Shown here: in pieces, positions 14,346 to 28,000 of the stretch
Position numbering within the stretch: the stretch's first letter is position 1
How the letters are laid out: every line of letters starts with the position of its first letter
Assembly (NCBI GenBank): GCA_024305405.1
Contig: JAKNDB010000015.1
Span: 130,001-194,000 of the forward strand
DNA from: Dirofilaria immitis
Taxonomy: Eukaryota; Nematoda; Chromadorea; Rhabditida; Onchocercidae
Length of the DNA stretch: 64,000 nt
Direction: 5' to 3'
Made by a program: the position numbers and the translations under genes
The notes under the pieces: generated by a model
Told to the model about the DNA's origin: nothing
Database searches by the model: none
Seen by the model: the letters and a program-made list of their open reading frames with translations, nothing else

Positions 14346-16699
14346 GTGATTTGACCCTTCGTTTGTCCACTTCATTGGTCATTCTTTAATGTCATTTCTT
14401 CCCACATCTATCCCATAGCATTTGTATTCTTTCAAATAATCCTTATAACATATCATATCATATTCATTTCTTTATTTAAATATTTTTAGAATAATTTTGC
14501 ATTATCAATATTTAATAACCTTATCTTTTATCATTTTTATCATTTATCATTTTCTCTTAACATCAATCATCATTATCTGTTTAATGAAGTATATATGATA
14601 TTTTATTCTTTTCAAAAATGATTCCTTTTATCAATAATCTTGTTATTACACTTTCAAATAATTATCACAAACTTTAGTAGAATAAATGACTAATATTTAT
14701 CCATACATAAATATTTCATATAATCTTATATCATTCATCATTTCTTTTTGACATTAATTATCATTATCTATCTTATCGTTTTCGAAAATGACTGCTTTTA
14801 TCAGTCATACTATTACGCTTTTAAATAATTATTATAACTTCAAGAAAATAAACTATTTATAAATTTGTAATGAATTAATTGATATAGGATCATTCTTAAA
14901 ATAAACCAATTATCAGTAAATTTTAATTCTTAAAAGTAAATCACTTATCAGTAAATTTTTGCCATTAAATCTCTTAGCAATTATAAGTTTTGATAGAAAT
15001 GAATTATTTTTAAATTTGTAAGCAACCAATCAATAATATATGATTAAGTATTATATATATATTTCTTGGATTAGGATTAAATTTTTCGAACGAAGTAGAA
15101 AACATTTACTATGTGTTAAATGAAATAATTTGATAGACTAATATCTCGAATAGTTTCGAGAAATAAAACTTGTGCAATAGAGTAGGATATGATATGATAT
15201 CTACACTATTCGAGAAATAAAACTTATGCAATGGAATAGGATATGATATGATATCTAAATATCTTTGTTTATCGATTGAATGATGAATAATTGAATTTTG
15301 AATTAAATATTTTTTCTACTAATTTGTAAATAAAAGTTTTGATATGATATCTTTTTTTTTTACACAATTGAACTTGAGAAAAAAGCTTATCAATGAAAAT
15401 TTTATAATTAAAAGTGTGGAGGAATAAGTTGGATAAATATTTAATCTTCTACTATCATCTTATTTAAATTATTCTTCTTTTAAATTTGATTAGATATTAT
15501 CGATTATTAAATTGAGCACCAGAAATCAATAATTTTGCAATCTTATAAATATTCTCAGTAAATTTCGAGAATTCTCGAAAATAAAAATTTAATCTTATTT
15601 GCTATCATTTTATTTAAATTATCTTTTTCCTTAAAATTTGGATAAATATTATTAATTATGAAATGAAATAATTTTATATAATTCAATTCCTGCAATATTC
15701 TCATATTTTTTTATTTCCAATATTTTTCGAGAATTCTCGAAATAAAAATAATTCATATATGTTTTTATAAGAAATACAGTTTTTATCAAAAATGAATAAT
15801 TTTATCATTTCTTTAATGTTAACATATCTTTTAGAAAAATTTTACGAAAATGCATTAATATATTATTTAATAACAAAACTTTTTGTAGTTATTGCAGGAT
15901 ATATATATATGTATTACTTAGATTTGTAATTATAACATTTATTTATCAATGATTAAAAATTATCACAAACTTATCGAGTAAAAAAGATATAATTCTAAAA
16001 TATTATTTGAAAAAGAGATAGTTAGAGAAAATGAGATAGTTAGAGAAAATAAGTAATATTTATATTTAGCAAAACTTTGATAGGAATTTATGCAATTATT
16101 ATTGCAGTTGCAATCAGCATTTGCAAAACATATGATTCATTTGGAAGAGCATCGAGAAGTGGGTGATGGCCCGAAAAAGCTGAAAAATTAGCTCAAGCGC
16201 ATGCTGAATATTCTCAACAAGCTATGGTATGTTCATTTGATTACTGTAACTATTGGATTACTGTAACTAATACCGTATAATCAATTATTATATATTGCCA
16301 TGATATTTTTTTGTTATTATTACTATAATTGTTTTTATTATCATTATCATTAGTATCATTATTTATTGTTATTATTATTGTTATTAGTACTGCAATAACT
16401 ATAATTTTAAAAGATACAATTTTAAGCAGTAAAAATTATAAAACTATGAATAAATAAATTCATTACTGTTAACTATACCATAAGCTATTTTATAATTTTA
16501 TTATTATTATTATTATCATTGTCATTATTATTACTACTATTATTACTGCTAATTTTTACTTATAATAACAAAAATGTTATCATTATTACATTATTTATTA
16601 CTGTCTTTGTTATTGTTACTATAATTGCTCGTATTTTTATTATCATTGTATCATTGTTCCTGTTGTTAGTATCATTATTTATTATTGTTATTATCATTA

Positions 16700-16739
<40 letters not shown>

Positions 16740-16926
16740 GTCATTCTAAAATATATAGAAAATTAGAATTATAGAAAAATAAGTATAAAAATAAAAATAT
16801 ATTTTATTATATAAATTTTGGCAATAATTATAATCTTAAAAGAATACGATTTTAAGCAGTTAAAATTATAAAAATATGAATAGCATAAAAATATTTTATC
16901 ATTCCATAAGCTATTTATAATTTTAC

Positions 16927-16972
<46 letters not shown>

Positions 16973-19900
16973 GCTAATTATTACTTATAGTAACAATATT
17001 GTTATCTATTCCGCAAGGTATTTTATAATTTTACTATTATTATTATTATATTATTGTTATTGTCATTATTATTATTATTATTGCTAATTATTACTTATAA
17101 TAACAACATTATCGTTATTATTATGTTATTTATTATTATGATATTATTTATAATGTTATTGTTATAATTATCATATTATTTATAACATTATAGTGTTATC
17201 AAAAATATTATATCATTTTATTCTTTTATATGCATAATATTTATTTTAATGATTTCCGACATAGTATATTCATAAAATAAATATTAATTAATTATTTATT
17301 ATTTATATAAGCAAATTTATTAATTAATATTAATTTTAATTTTAAATTATTTATTTAATTTATTTACTAAATTTTTTTTTATTACCATAGAAAAATCTTT
17401 TGAATAAATTTTAATAAAATAATTTTAACAAATGATATTAGCATTTTCATTTTAATTACCTATTACTATTTGCATACTTTCATTAATAATTATACGAAAT
17501 TATTATTTCGATTTTTTTTTAGGAAGACGTAAATGGCGCACGTTTATTACGTGATGAAGGACAAGAATTAATCTCATCACAAGATGTTGAATTAACAGCA
17601 AGTTTATTACCAAAATGTGATGAATTAGATCGTATGGCTGATGCATTAAGTGGTGCACTTGAACGACGTAGCCAAGTATTGCAATTAAGCAAAGATATGC
17701 ATCAACAGATATATGCGGTAAATTATTAGGCTTAGCCTGAAATGATTTCTTTAATTTTTAGCCTATACTAATAGTTGAAGATAAAAATTTTCATCTTCAA
17801 ATTGCATTATTTTACTCATTTTATCAATAATTTTCTGCATTAATCTCGAGAAATTTGTGTATTGATTAATAATCAAAAAAAAGAAGAGGAAACGAAAGCA
17901 TTTTATGATTGATGATTGATCAAATTGATTAAAATTATCATCCATTAATAGAAAAATTACAGATTTCGCCACTTCTACTTTTTCTTGGCATTCTTTTAAA
18001 GATGATTCTTAGAAAATTATTTTCTTAATAGATTCTAAAATCGTAATTCCTAGAAAATTATCATTTGCCAGATTCTAAAATTATAATCCTCATAAAATTA
18101 TCATCGTAATGGAATCTGAAATTATATCTGAAAAGAATTTAGTAAAAGATAGAGAAATAAATAAAAGCGAAAAATATAATGAAGAAATTTTATCGATAAA
18201 TGATAAATTTAAGAAAAGTTCGTTTTTTTTTTGCATCAATTTGCATTAAATTAAAAGAATCAAAAAAGAAAGAAATGATAGAATTAAAACAATTTATAAA
18301 ATTTAATTAAATTAATTACAAAATAAAGGAGGAATTAATTAATTTTATAATTATAATTATATATTTCATTTCAGATATATTATCGATTAAATATATTATC
18401 AATTATTTCAGATATATTATCAATTATTTCCGATATATTATCAATTATTTCAGATATATTATCAATTATTTCAGTTATATATATTATCAATCTCATGCAA
18501 ATTTGTAAAACAAAATTAATAGTATTTAATTTTATTACTTCATTAACATTTGCATAATTAATCCTAAAAAATAAACGTGTAAACGTGTAAAAAAGACACG
18601 TGTATCTTTTAACATTTTTAGGTATAATAAGTAAATATCCGACGATGGATTTATAAATAAAATGTATACGTTTTAACGTTTGCATCCCCTTATACGTATG
18701 TTAAAATAAAATAAGCATATTGTATAAATACTTTCGTGTTATAATTTTTAAATCATTTCAATATTGTTTAAATGACGTGAAGAAGCCATCTGTTCAAAGC
18801 ATAATGATAAGAATCGTCGAGAAAAGCCTGAAATTCATTTTACTTCAATTTCTCAAGTATTCAATGATAAAAGCTTTTCAAGCACATATTCAATCAATCA
18901 TCTAAATAGTTTTATTTCTATTAGAATTTTAAATATATGAATTTGCTGATATGACAGTTATGAAATCATCTTAAATGTATGAATTTGTTGATATGATATG
19001 ACAGTTATCAAATTTTTTTTTTTTTAAATATACGAATTTGTTGATGTGACAATTATCAAATTATTCTATTCCATTCAATATTTAAGCAAAAATGAATTAT
19101 TTAAAATTGAAGAAAATGTTGAATGGTTTTATTTTTATTAATTGTAATTTATTGAAATTTAATTTCTATTTCTATCAATTTTATTCTAATAAATTTTAAT
19201 TTTATCTACCTATTAATTATGATTAATTTATTGATTTTTAATTTTATTTTCATTAATTTTAATTTATTGAATTTTTTTCCCTTCTAATAGAATCAATAAA
19301 ATAAACTTTTCTTTTTGTTTTTGTTGCAATTTTTAAAATTTAAAAAAAAGTTTTTGGTAATAAAATTTAAATTTTTCAACTAAAATCGCTAAAAATTTTA
19401 ATACAAAAAATATTTTAATATTTTTTTACAAAATAAAAATTATTAATAATTTGTAAAAATTTTCAAAATTAATTTAAAAATTTATTTTAAAATTTTTTTC
19501 AAAAAAAAGTTAGAAAAGAAATAATTTAAAATTTTATACGAAATATTAATATTTTGTATAAAATTTTATCAATCAAATGATATGTATTTGTTGCTTTTTT
19601 TTCATAATTATAAATAGATAATTTAAAAATAATTTATCAAATATATATATATATTTTTGAAAAATTTTTAGGCCAATAATTGGTGTCATCGTGGTGTTGA
19701 ATTATTAACAACAATACCATATGATTGTAGTGCAAGTAATGCTGCCAATGTATTGACAACCGTTGATAAATATATCGAAGAAGGCGATTCATTAAAGGTT
19801 GATGATTTTATATGGATAGAAATGATAATAAAATGATCGTCCGATACTGATTTCATATAATTGATATATGATTATTGTAGCATAATAATCGATTGCAATC

Positions 19901-22900
19901 TATTCTTTCTATCATTTTATTGATTTAGTTATCGTAAAATATCAATCATTATAATATATCGATGATATTTTGTTTAAAATATTATTAATTTAATCGAGTA
20001 TAGTGTGGTATCGTAGCAGAGTTTACTGTATTTTACAGTATGCAGGATTAATTGCAGTATCGTAAATAATGCTACCATATTCAGAAAAGAGTTTATTATA
20101 TTGTCGTAAACGCGATTTATTATATTATTATCTTAATTGTAATTAAATATTATTTTCAGTTAGATATTTTTAACAATGAGCCAGATTTGAATAAATTAAT
20201 AATGCTTACTACAACTGAAACATCTACATTACTTGCACAGGTAATTTTCTTGATATTTAATTTTTGCAGAAGTTGAAAAATTTAGTAAAAAAATTTAAAG
20301 CTTTAAAATATTATTTAAAAAAAGTATCACAGTTTAATAATTAGTTTAAATAAGCAGTGATGTGAAAATATATAAATTCTTTCAAAAAATTTTTTGAAAA
20401 TTATCATAATGATTAAATCAAGAAAGTTTTACTGATATTTTATTTACAGGTTTTTTGTTTTTTTTACTCTCAAAAAAACATTATAATTAATAGTTTGATT
20501 AAATTAAATTTTTATATGAAAAACACTTTAAAAAATCATGAAGTTTTGGCATGATATGTAATTTAAAAGTGATAAATTATAGGTTACGGAAAATATTGAT
20601 AATATGAAGCATCATGATGGACATGATATTTAAATTAAATGTAATAAATTATAGGTGGTATTGATTACATACAACGTTTAAATCATCACGATTGATATGA
20701 TATTTAATTTGTAATAAATTATAGGTTACAGAACGTATTGATGATATGAAACGTTTAAGTATTTCTCGACGTGATGCCTTACAAAAGATGGCACTACGAG
20801 AAATTCGAAAACCACCAGTTCAGGTTGTTAGTCCGGAAAAATTACCATATTCAAACGGTGATAAACGTTGCTCGACAAATGGTAGTAAAAATTCAATTTC
20901 AGCATCACCTATTAAAGTATCATTTTTAATTTGATTTTATAGCATATTTCTTGATTTATTTCATATTTCTATAAACAATTTCTATAGCTCAATACACGTA
21001 TATATTTAATTACGTTTACGTTACGTATGTATGCGTGAAATACGGTACAATCGATGTTTTTAATTCGATCAATTGCATTCCTTTTTTATTTTTTTACCTT
21101 CCAGACCACAATTAAAAGAATTTCAAAAAAAAAGAGGAATTAGCTGTTTAAATTTTAAATTCAAATATTTACTTAAATAAATATATCTTATCGAATTTTC
21201 TTTCCTTCTCTCTTTCTCTTTCATCAATTCATTTAATTGTTTGGATAGAATTTAAATAAATAATATTTTTATTTAATTTTTTAATATTTAATTTTAAAAT
21301 TTATAACAATATATATTAATATTATTATAAAAATATTTTCTATCATTCTTTTTTTTCTTTTCATTTCTTCCACTTCAATCGAATCATTTTTTTTTCCTGT
21401 AATATTATTTAATTTTTAATAAATTGGATTATATGAAAATTATTAAATTAACCTTTGACCTTTGACTGAAATGCTCTTTTTTTTGCAAATTAATAAATTT
21501 TTTGTTAAAATTATAAAAATCAAAACTTTGATTTTGATTTTAAAAAAATTGACTATAAAAGATCAAAGTTTGCAATAATTTTCTATAATATTTTCATTTG
21601 TTTTTATAAACTTTTTTCTTTTTCGTCTAAATGATAGTTTATCGTTTTCTTTTGTTTTTCCTATCTTTCTTTTTTTTTTTTTTTCAATTATTACAATAAA
21701 TTAAATTCAATTTTAAGTTTTTGATTAAATTTATTTGATAAATCAATAAACCATATATTTGTATAAATTGATCGATTGTTTTTTATATTTTTTTTTTTTA
21801 TTTTTCAACGACTATATTTTAAAATAAAAATTTAAGTAATTATTTAAAAACTTCATTTTTCATTCTATAATTATTATATTATTATTATTATTTTATTGTT
21901 TTACATATATTTTATTATTTGCTTTATTATTATTTTATTACTTTACATATTATAATTAAAATATTTATTTAATATATTATAATTAATATTTGCTTAATAT
22001 ATTATAGTTAACATTTACTTAATATATTATAATTAATATTTACTTAATAATATATTATATCTAATATATTTGTTCCAAAAAGAAAAAAAATTGTAATTTC
22101 AGTTTATCTAAAATTTTTTGTTTTATTTATGAAACAACAAAAAAAAAAAAAAAAAAAAAAAAACGGAAAAATATTCATGGAATTTATTTGTTGATATTTA
22201 ATTTCATTCATTCGTTCATTGATCAAATGATAAATTATATCAAATGATTTTTCAATAATATTTATCGCTAAATTTTCCTCTTTAACACATACATAATCAT
22301 TTATCATTTTTAATTTTGAACTTTTCTTTTTTCCTTTGTTCTAAAATTCTAAATTTTGCATTACAATCATTTTTATCGTTCCCGACGATTGACAGTTGGT
22401 TTTAGCTTATTGGCATCACAATTTCGTTTTCAAAAATTGTAATATTTACATTTTCCCTCTTTCTCTCTCTTTCTCTCTCTCTGTCTCAGTCTCTCTCTCT
22501 CAGAAAAAAAAACAAGAAATCTTGCAACAATTGATGATTAATTTAAATTTAAAATGAAGTACCATACTAATCAATTAATCTCGACCAATTAAATATCTGT
22601 CCATTTATTTATTTTTAGAATTTTTAATTTTTGAATATAAAATAAAAAAAAATATTTTTATTAATTAATCTTAATTAATCATTATCTGTCGGTTTTTTTT
22701 ATCGTTAAAAAATTTTTGAATTTCTTTCATTTGATAAACAAATATATCGGTAAAATTCATTTAATATTTAATTTCATTTAGTTCTTCTTATTCAAAAAAA
22801 TTTTTTCCATTTAATTATTCTATTTAAGTATTCCATTTCATATTTAATGAAAAAATGATAGAAATGCATATATATATATATAAGTATTCCATTTCATATT

Positions 22901-24659
22901 TAACGAGAAAATAGAAGAAATGTATATGTATATATATATGCTAGTTAAATTTATTTAGTATTTCTAATTTTATTTATTTTTTTCCCAAAAGAATTTTTTT
23001 CCTATTTAATTACCATTATTTAAGTATTCCAGTATTCCATTCCTCATATTTAATAAACAAATATATGTTAAAAATTAACAATTAAAACATTATAGCATAG
23101 TATATACATAACAGTAAAATTTGTTTAATATTTTAATTCAATTATTCTATTTAATTATTCCATTTCATATTTAATGAAGAAATATATATATATGCGTATA
23201 CATTAGTGAAGTTTATTTGATATTTTAATTTTATTTATTTCTTTTTCTATTTAATTATTCTATTAAATTTGTTATCTATTCATCATTTTTTCTCTTCCTT
23301 CCTTTTTCTCCTCTTTTTGTTATCTTTTTGCAATATTATTTATTAAATATTTTAATTCCATTTCTTTGATTTTTTTCTTTCGCATTTAATTATTCCAATT
23401 AATTATTATTCAAATTTTATATTTATTATTCATTTATATTCTTTTTTTTCTCTAACTTCTCTCTCTCTTTTTTTATCGCTCTTTCAAACTAATCCTTTTC
23501 ATCTATTTGTTAGTTTTAGGCTGTTTAAAATAAATTTGTTGAATTTTAAAAAAAAGCTTTTTTTTCTTTTTCTTTTTTCTACTAGTAGAATATCTTCTTC
23601 GCTATTACTCTCATCATTTACTGCTAATCTGTTACATAGTACTAGTCAGAATAGTACTTCATTGATGACAACAAATAAATATATATATATGCATCTTAAA
23701 ATTAGATTTAAACACATAGATGAATATATATAACTTGTGAGTTAGCATTGCCCGTCGTTGTTGTCATCGTCATTTTTGCCATCGTTATCATCGTTATCAT
23801 CGTTATCATTGTTGTCATTGTAATCGTTATTATTATTATCTCATATGGATAGAAAGAGTAGCAGTACTTTCAATGCTGGCATATATGTGTTTAAAAATGA
23901 CGTTTAAAAATATAGTTGTAGTTTGAGAGTTAGCATTGCCATTGTCGTCATTGTCGTCATTGTCGTCATCACTGTCATTGTCGTTATCATTTGATATAAT
24001 AGTAGCAGTAGTATTACTATCAATACTTTAAAATATATATATATATATATGTATTTTTGGAATGAGGCTTAAAAATGTGGATGGTTAAAACTTGAAAGTT
24101 AGTATTGCCGTTGTCGTCATCATCGTTATCATCATCATCATCATCATCGTCATCGTTGTGATATGATGACATTGGAGGGAATGTTTCTAATATTGAGAGG
24201 GAGAATTTTTGAATGAATGAGTGAAAAAGGAAAATGAGGAGAAAGAGGAGGATAAGAAGTAGGAGGAGGAATAGGATGGGGGAGAAGGAGGAGGAGGAAT
24301 AAGATGAGGGGACGAAGGAGGAGGAGGAGGAGGCGAGGAGGAGGAGGAGGAGGAGGAGGCGAGTAGGAGGAGGAGGAGGAGGAGGAATAGAAAAATGATA
24401 ATTCATATTGATTAATACTTTTAGTTCTACCTCATCTCAACAACCTAAAGTTTCTCCCTCCTCCCTCTTCCTCCCTCTCCCTCTCTCTCTTCCTCTCTCT
24501 CCCTTTGTCTTTTTCTAATTCTTTGTAGTAATTAGTTTTTACTTCTTTTTTTTTATATCGTTAACAGCTGCGACTGCTTTTCTTTCATTTTTCCTTTACT
24601 CGTCCGATATATTTCTTTATATATATACGTATATGTGTATGCATGTGTGTGTGTGTGTA

Positions 24660-24690
<31 letters not shown>

Positions 24691-25053
24691 ATATATGTAT
24701 GTATGTATATATGTATGTTTGTGTATGTGTTTGAATTAATTAAATAATGATAATAATAATTATGTAATATTATATATATGAGTTAATTTCATTCCTATAT
24801 GTTTATATTTATATATATGTGTGTATGTATGTATGTATGTGTGTGTGTCTATATATGTGTGTGTGTGTGTCTATATATATATGTATGTGTGTGTATGTGA
24901 GTGTATGTATATGACATCATTAATTAAATACTAATAATTATGTAATGTTATATATATGATTAACTTCATTCCTATATGTTTATATTTACATATATATGTG
25001 TATGAGTATATATCTATGTGTATGTCTGTATGTATATGTGTTTGTGTGTGTGG

Positions 25054-25087
<34 letters not shown>

Positions 25088-28000
25088 ATGATATCATTAA
25101 TTAAATAATATTAATAATAATAATTATGTAATATTATTTATGTATATGAGTTAATTTAATTAATAAATTAATTTTTGTTATTCTTTTTAGAATAACAAAA
25201 AGAGAAGAAACATTTATAAAGGAAATATATTATTTATTTTTAATTCAATAATGGAATTATATAATATTATTTATATATAGGAATTAATTTAAATAAGAAT
25301 TTAATTTTCCATTAGTTATTTTCTTTTTTTAGAATATAAATTATAAATTTTTAGGTATTAATAATTTTTATTATTAATTAATAGTCATATATATATATAT
25401 ATATATATATGTGTATATAATATAATTTATTCGATATTAGAATTTAAATTTTGAAATTTTTGATGATAAGGTTTATTTTGTTTTCATTTTTCGTCAATAA
25501 TTTAAAATAGCATTGATTGAAATGTTATGCAAATAAGGTTGAATATTAAAAAGTTTTTTTTTTTTATGTATAAAAATATATTTTGTATAAAAGTATATAT
25601 TTTTAGTAATTGAATTAATATATTTATATTTTTGAATAATTGAATTAATATATTTATATTTTTGAATAATTGAATTAATATATTTATATTTTTGAATAAT
25701 TGAATTAATATATTTATATTTTTGAATAATTGAATTAATATATTTATATTTTTGAATAATTGAATTAATATATTTATATTTTTCAGTAATTGAATTAATA
25801 TATTTATACTTTTGAATAATTGAGTTACTATATTTATTATTAAGTACATCAAAGAAATATATATAAAATATTGCATATACAAATTTTGACAAAAATTAAA
25901 TTTTAATTACATTTTTAATTTTAAATTTCTTTTCTGTTAATTTTTAGGAATTAAATTAGCCTTATTTATATATAATTATTTACAATTTTGATTTGATAAA
26001 AGATTTGATAAAACAGTTAAAATTTTAAATTCTTTGATAAAAATTTTTTCTTAAAAATTTGAATGCCATATATATATATGTATATAAATATATATATGCT
26101 AAAAATTTGTGTGAATAAAGAAGGATAATATTATTATTATTTTTTTGTTTAAAATAAGATGTATTCTTAATAATAATATTTATAAAATATTTTATGGATG
26201 AATTTATTTTGATTAAGAATTTAATTTCTATCAGTTTTTAAGTTATAAATTAATTTATCACCTTGTCATATATGATAAATGTTAATTCAAATTTTAATTC
26301 AAATTTTATTTTTCTCATTCATAAATAGTTATTATATTTAAAATTAATATTGGCATATTTTGATTATAAAATTTCAAAAATTTGGATACTATAAAATTTG
26401 ATTAATATAAAACTTTGAAAAGTAATGCAAATGAGAAAATATTGTTGTTTTGATTTATGGCATAAGATGTAAGAGAGTAAACAATAATAATAAATGATGA
26501 GAAATGATAAAATAAATAATAATAATAACAATAATAATAATAGAACTATTTTATTGATAATTAAATTTGAATTAGATATCTATAAAATATGAAATTATGG
26601 AAAATTTTTCTTTAAAAAAAAGATTTCAAAAAATAAAAATAAAAAATCGAAAACTTTTTTTGCTTTTAATTTTGATTAAAGAATTAATTTAATTAAATTG
26701 AATTGAAAAATAATAAATGATTTAGAATTTTGCTTTTCAATTGAATTAATTAAATTAAAAATAGACGAAATTATTTAGTTAGTGATAAAAATACTGATAA
26801 TTTATCATATTTGCCTATTTTTTATCACATTCATTCTTTGCTTTAAACATTTTTCAACTATATACATATTGATGGAGTTTTTTAAATAAAAGAGAGAGAG
26901 AGAAGAAAATAAAAATTGGGAAGAGAGAAAGATAAAGAGAGAGAGGGAAGGAGAAATTAAGAGAGAAAGAGAGAGGAGAGACAGAGAGGTTTAATGATTT
27001 ACAAATTATCCTTTCTTTTTTTTGCTTGGGAAAACGAAAACTTTTTTTTTTTTTTTCATTTCTATTATTATTAGCTTTAATAATTTAGCTTATTTGTTAT
27101 AGCGAAAAAAATTAAAATTTATACGAAAAAAGGAAATGGAATTGAATTAATTGGAATTTACTTTTATTTAAAATTTTTAATTAAATTACAAATAAAATTT
27201 AATAATTTAAGAATTTTTTTTTAAATTTTTATTAATATTTCCTAAATAATAATTAAATGAAATGACAATAATTAATTACAATTTTCTCATTTTTTTTCAT
27301 TTTTAATTCATAAATTTTAGATGCCAAAAATTTATAAATTTTTTATTTCTTTTTCATTTTTTTTCTTACACTAATATTTCCTATGTGCAAAATAATTTCA
27401 TCGAATTGTCTTTTTTTTCCGTTGAAAATAATTTTTCATTTTTTTAGTAAAATTTTAAATTAGAATAATTTTAATTTTAATAATATAATTTATTCATTTG
27501 TAATATATTTTTATAGGATGGAAATTGAAAATGATTGATTAAATTGATTTGATTAATATTTGATCATATTTGATTAAATATTTTATTCTTTTTATATCTT
27601 TCATTTATTTCTATTTTATGTCTTTTTTCCCTTTTTTTTGCATATATTAAAAAGTATGATCGATATATATATATATGTAATATAATTAGGCCTAGGATTT
27701 AGCTTATTATATTTGACTTTGATTTTTTTACTTATTATTTCAGATGTTTATTAGGCTAAGCATTGATGAATTTTAGATATTATTTCTAAATTTTTATTGA
27801 TCAACAATACTAATTTAGGCTGACGAATTTCATATATTATTTTAGATTTTTCTTGGCTAACTATTTCTTTTAGGCTGATAGATTTTAAATATTACTTCAA
27901 ATTTTTCTTGGCTAAGTATTGCTTTAGTCCCATGAATTTCAAATATTCAGATTTTTCTTGGCTAAGTTTAAGCAGCCGAATTTCAAATATCACTTTAAAT

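Noticed and set aside
14126..14389. ORF with a long poly-Asp run (and poly-Ser on the other strand)
   Set aside because: A direct product of the GAT microsatellite.
24020..24406. 128-residue minus-strand ORF with Pro/Leu/Ser runs and poly-Asp
   Set aside because: Translation of the GGA-rich tract and a neighbouring ATC microsatellite; no independent coding support.
25494..25892. Two overlapping minus-strand ORFs of repeated decapeptides
   Set aside because: The 30-bp tandem repeat keeps any stop-free frame open; two frames open at once argues for artefact.
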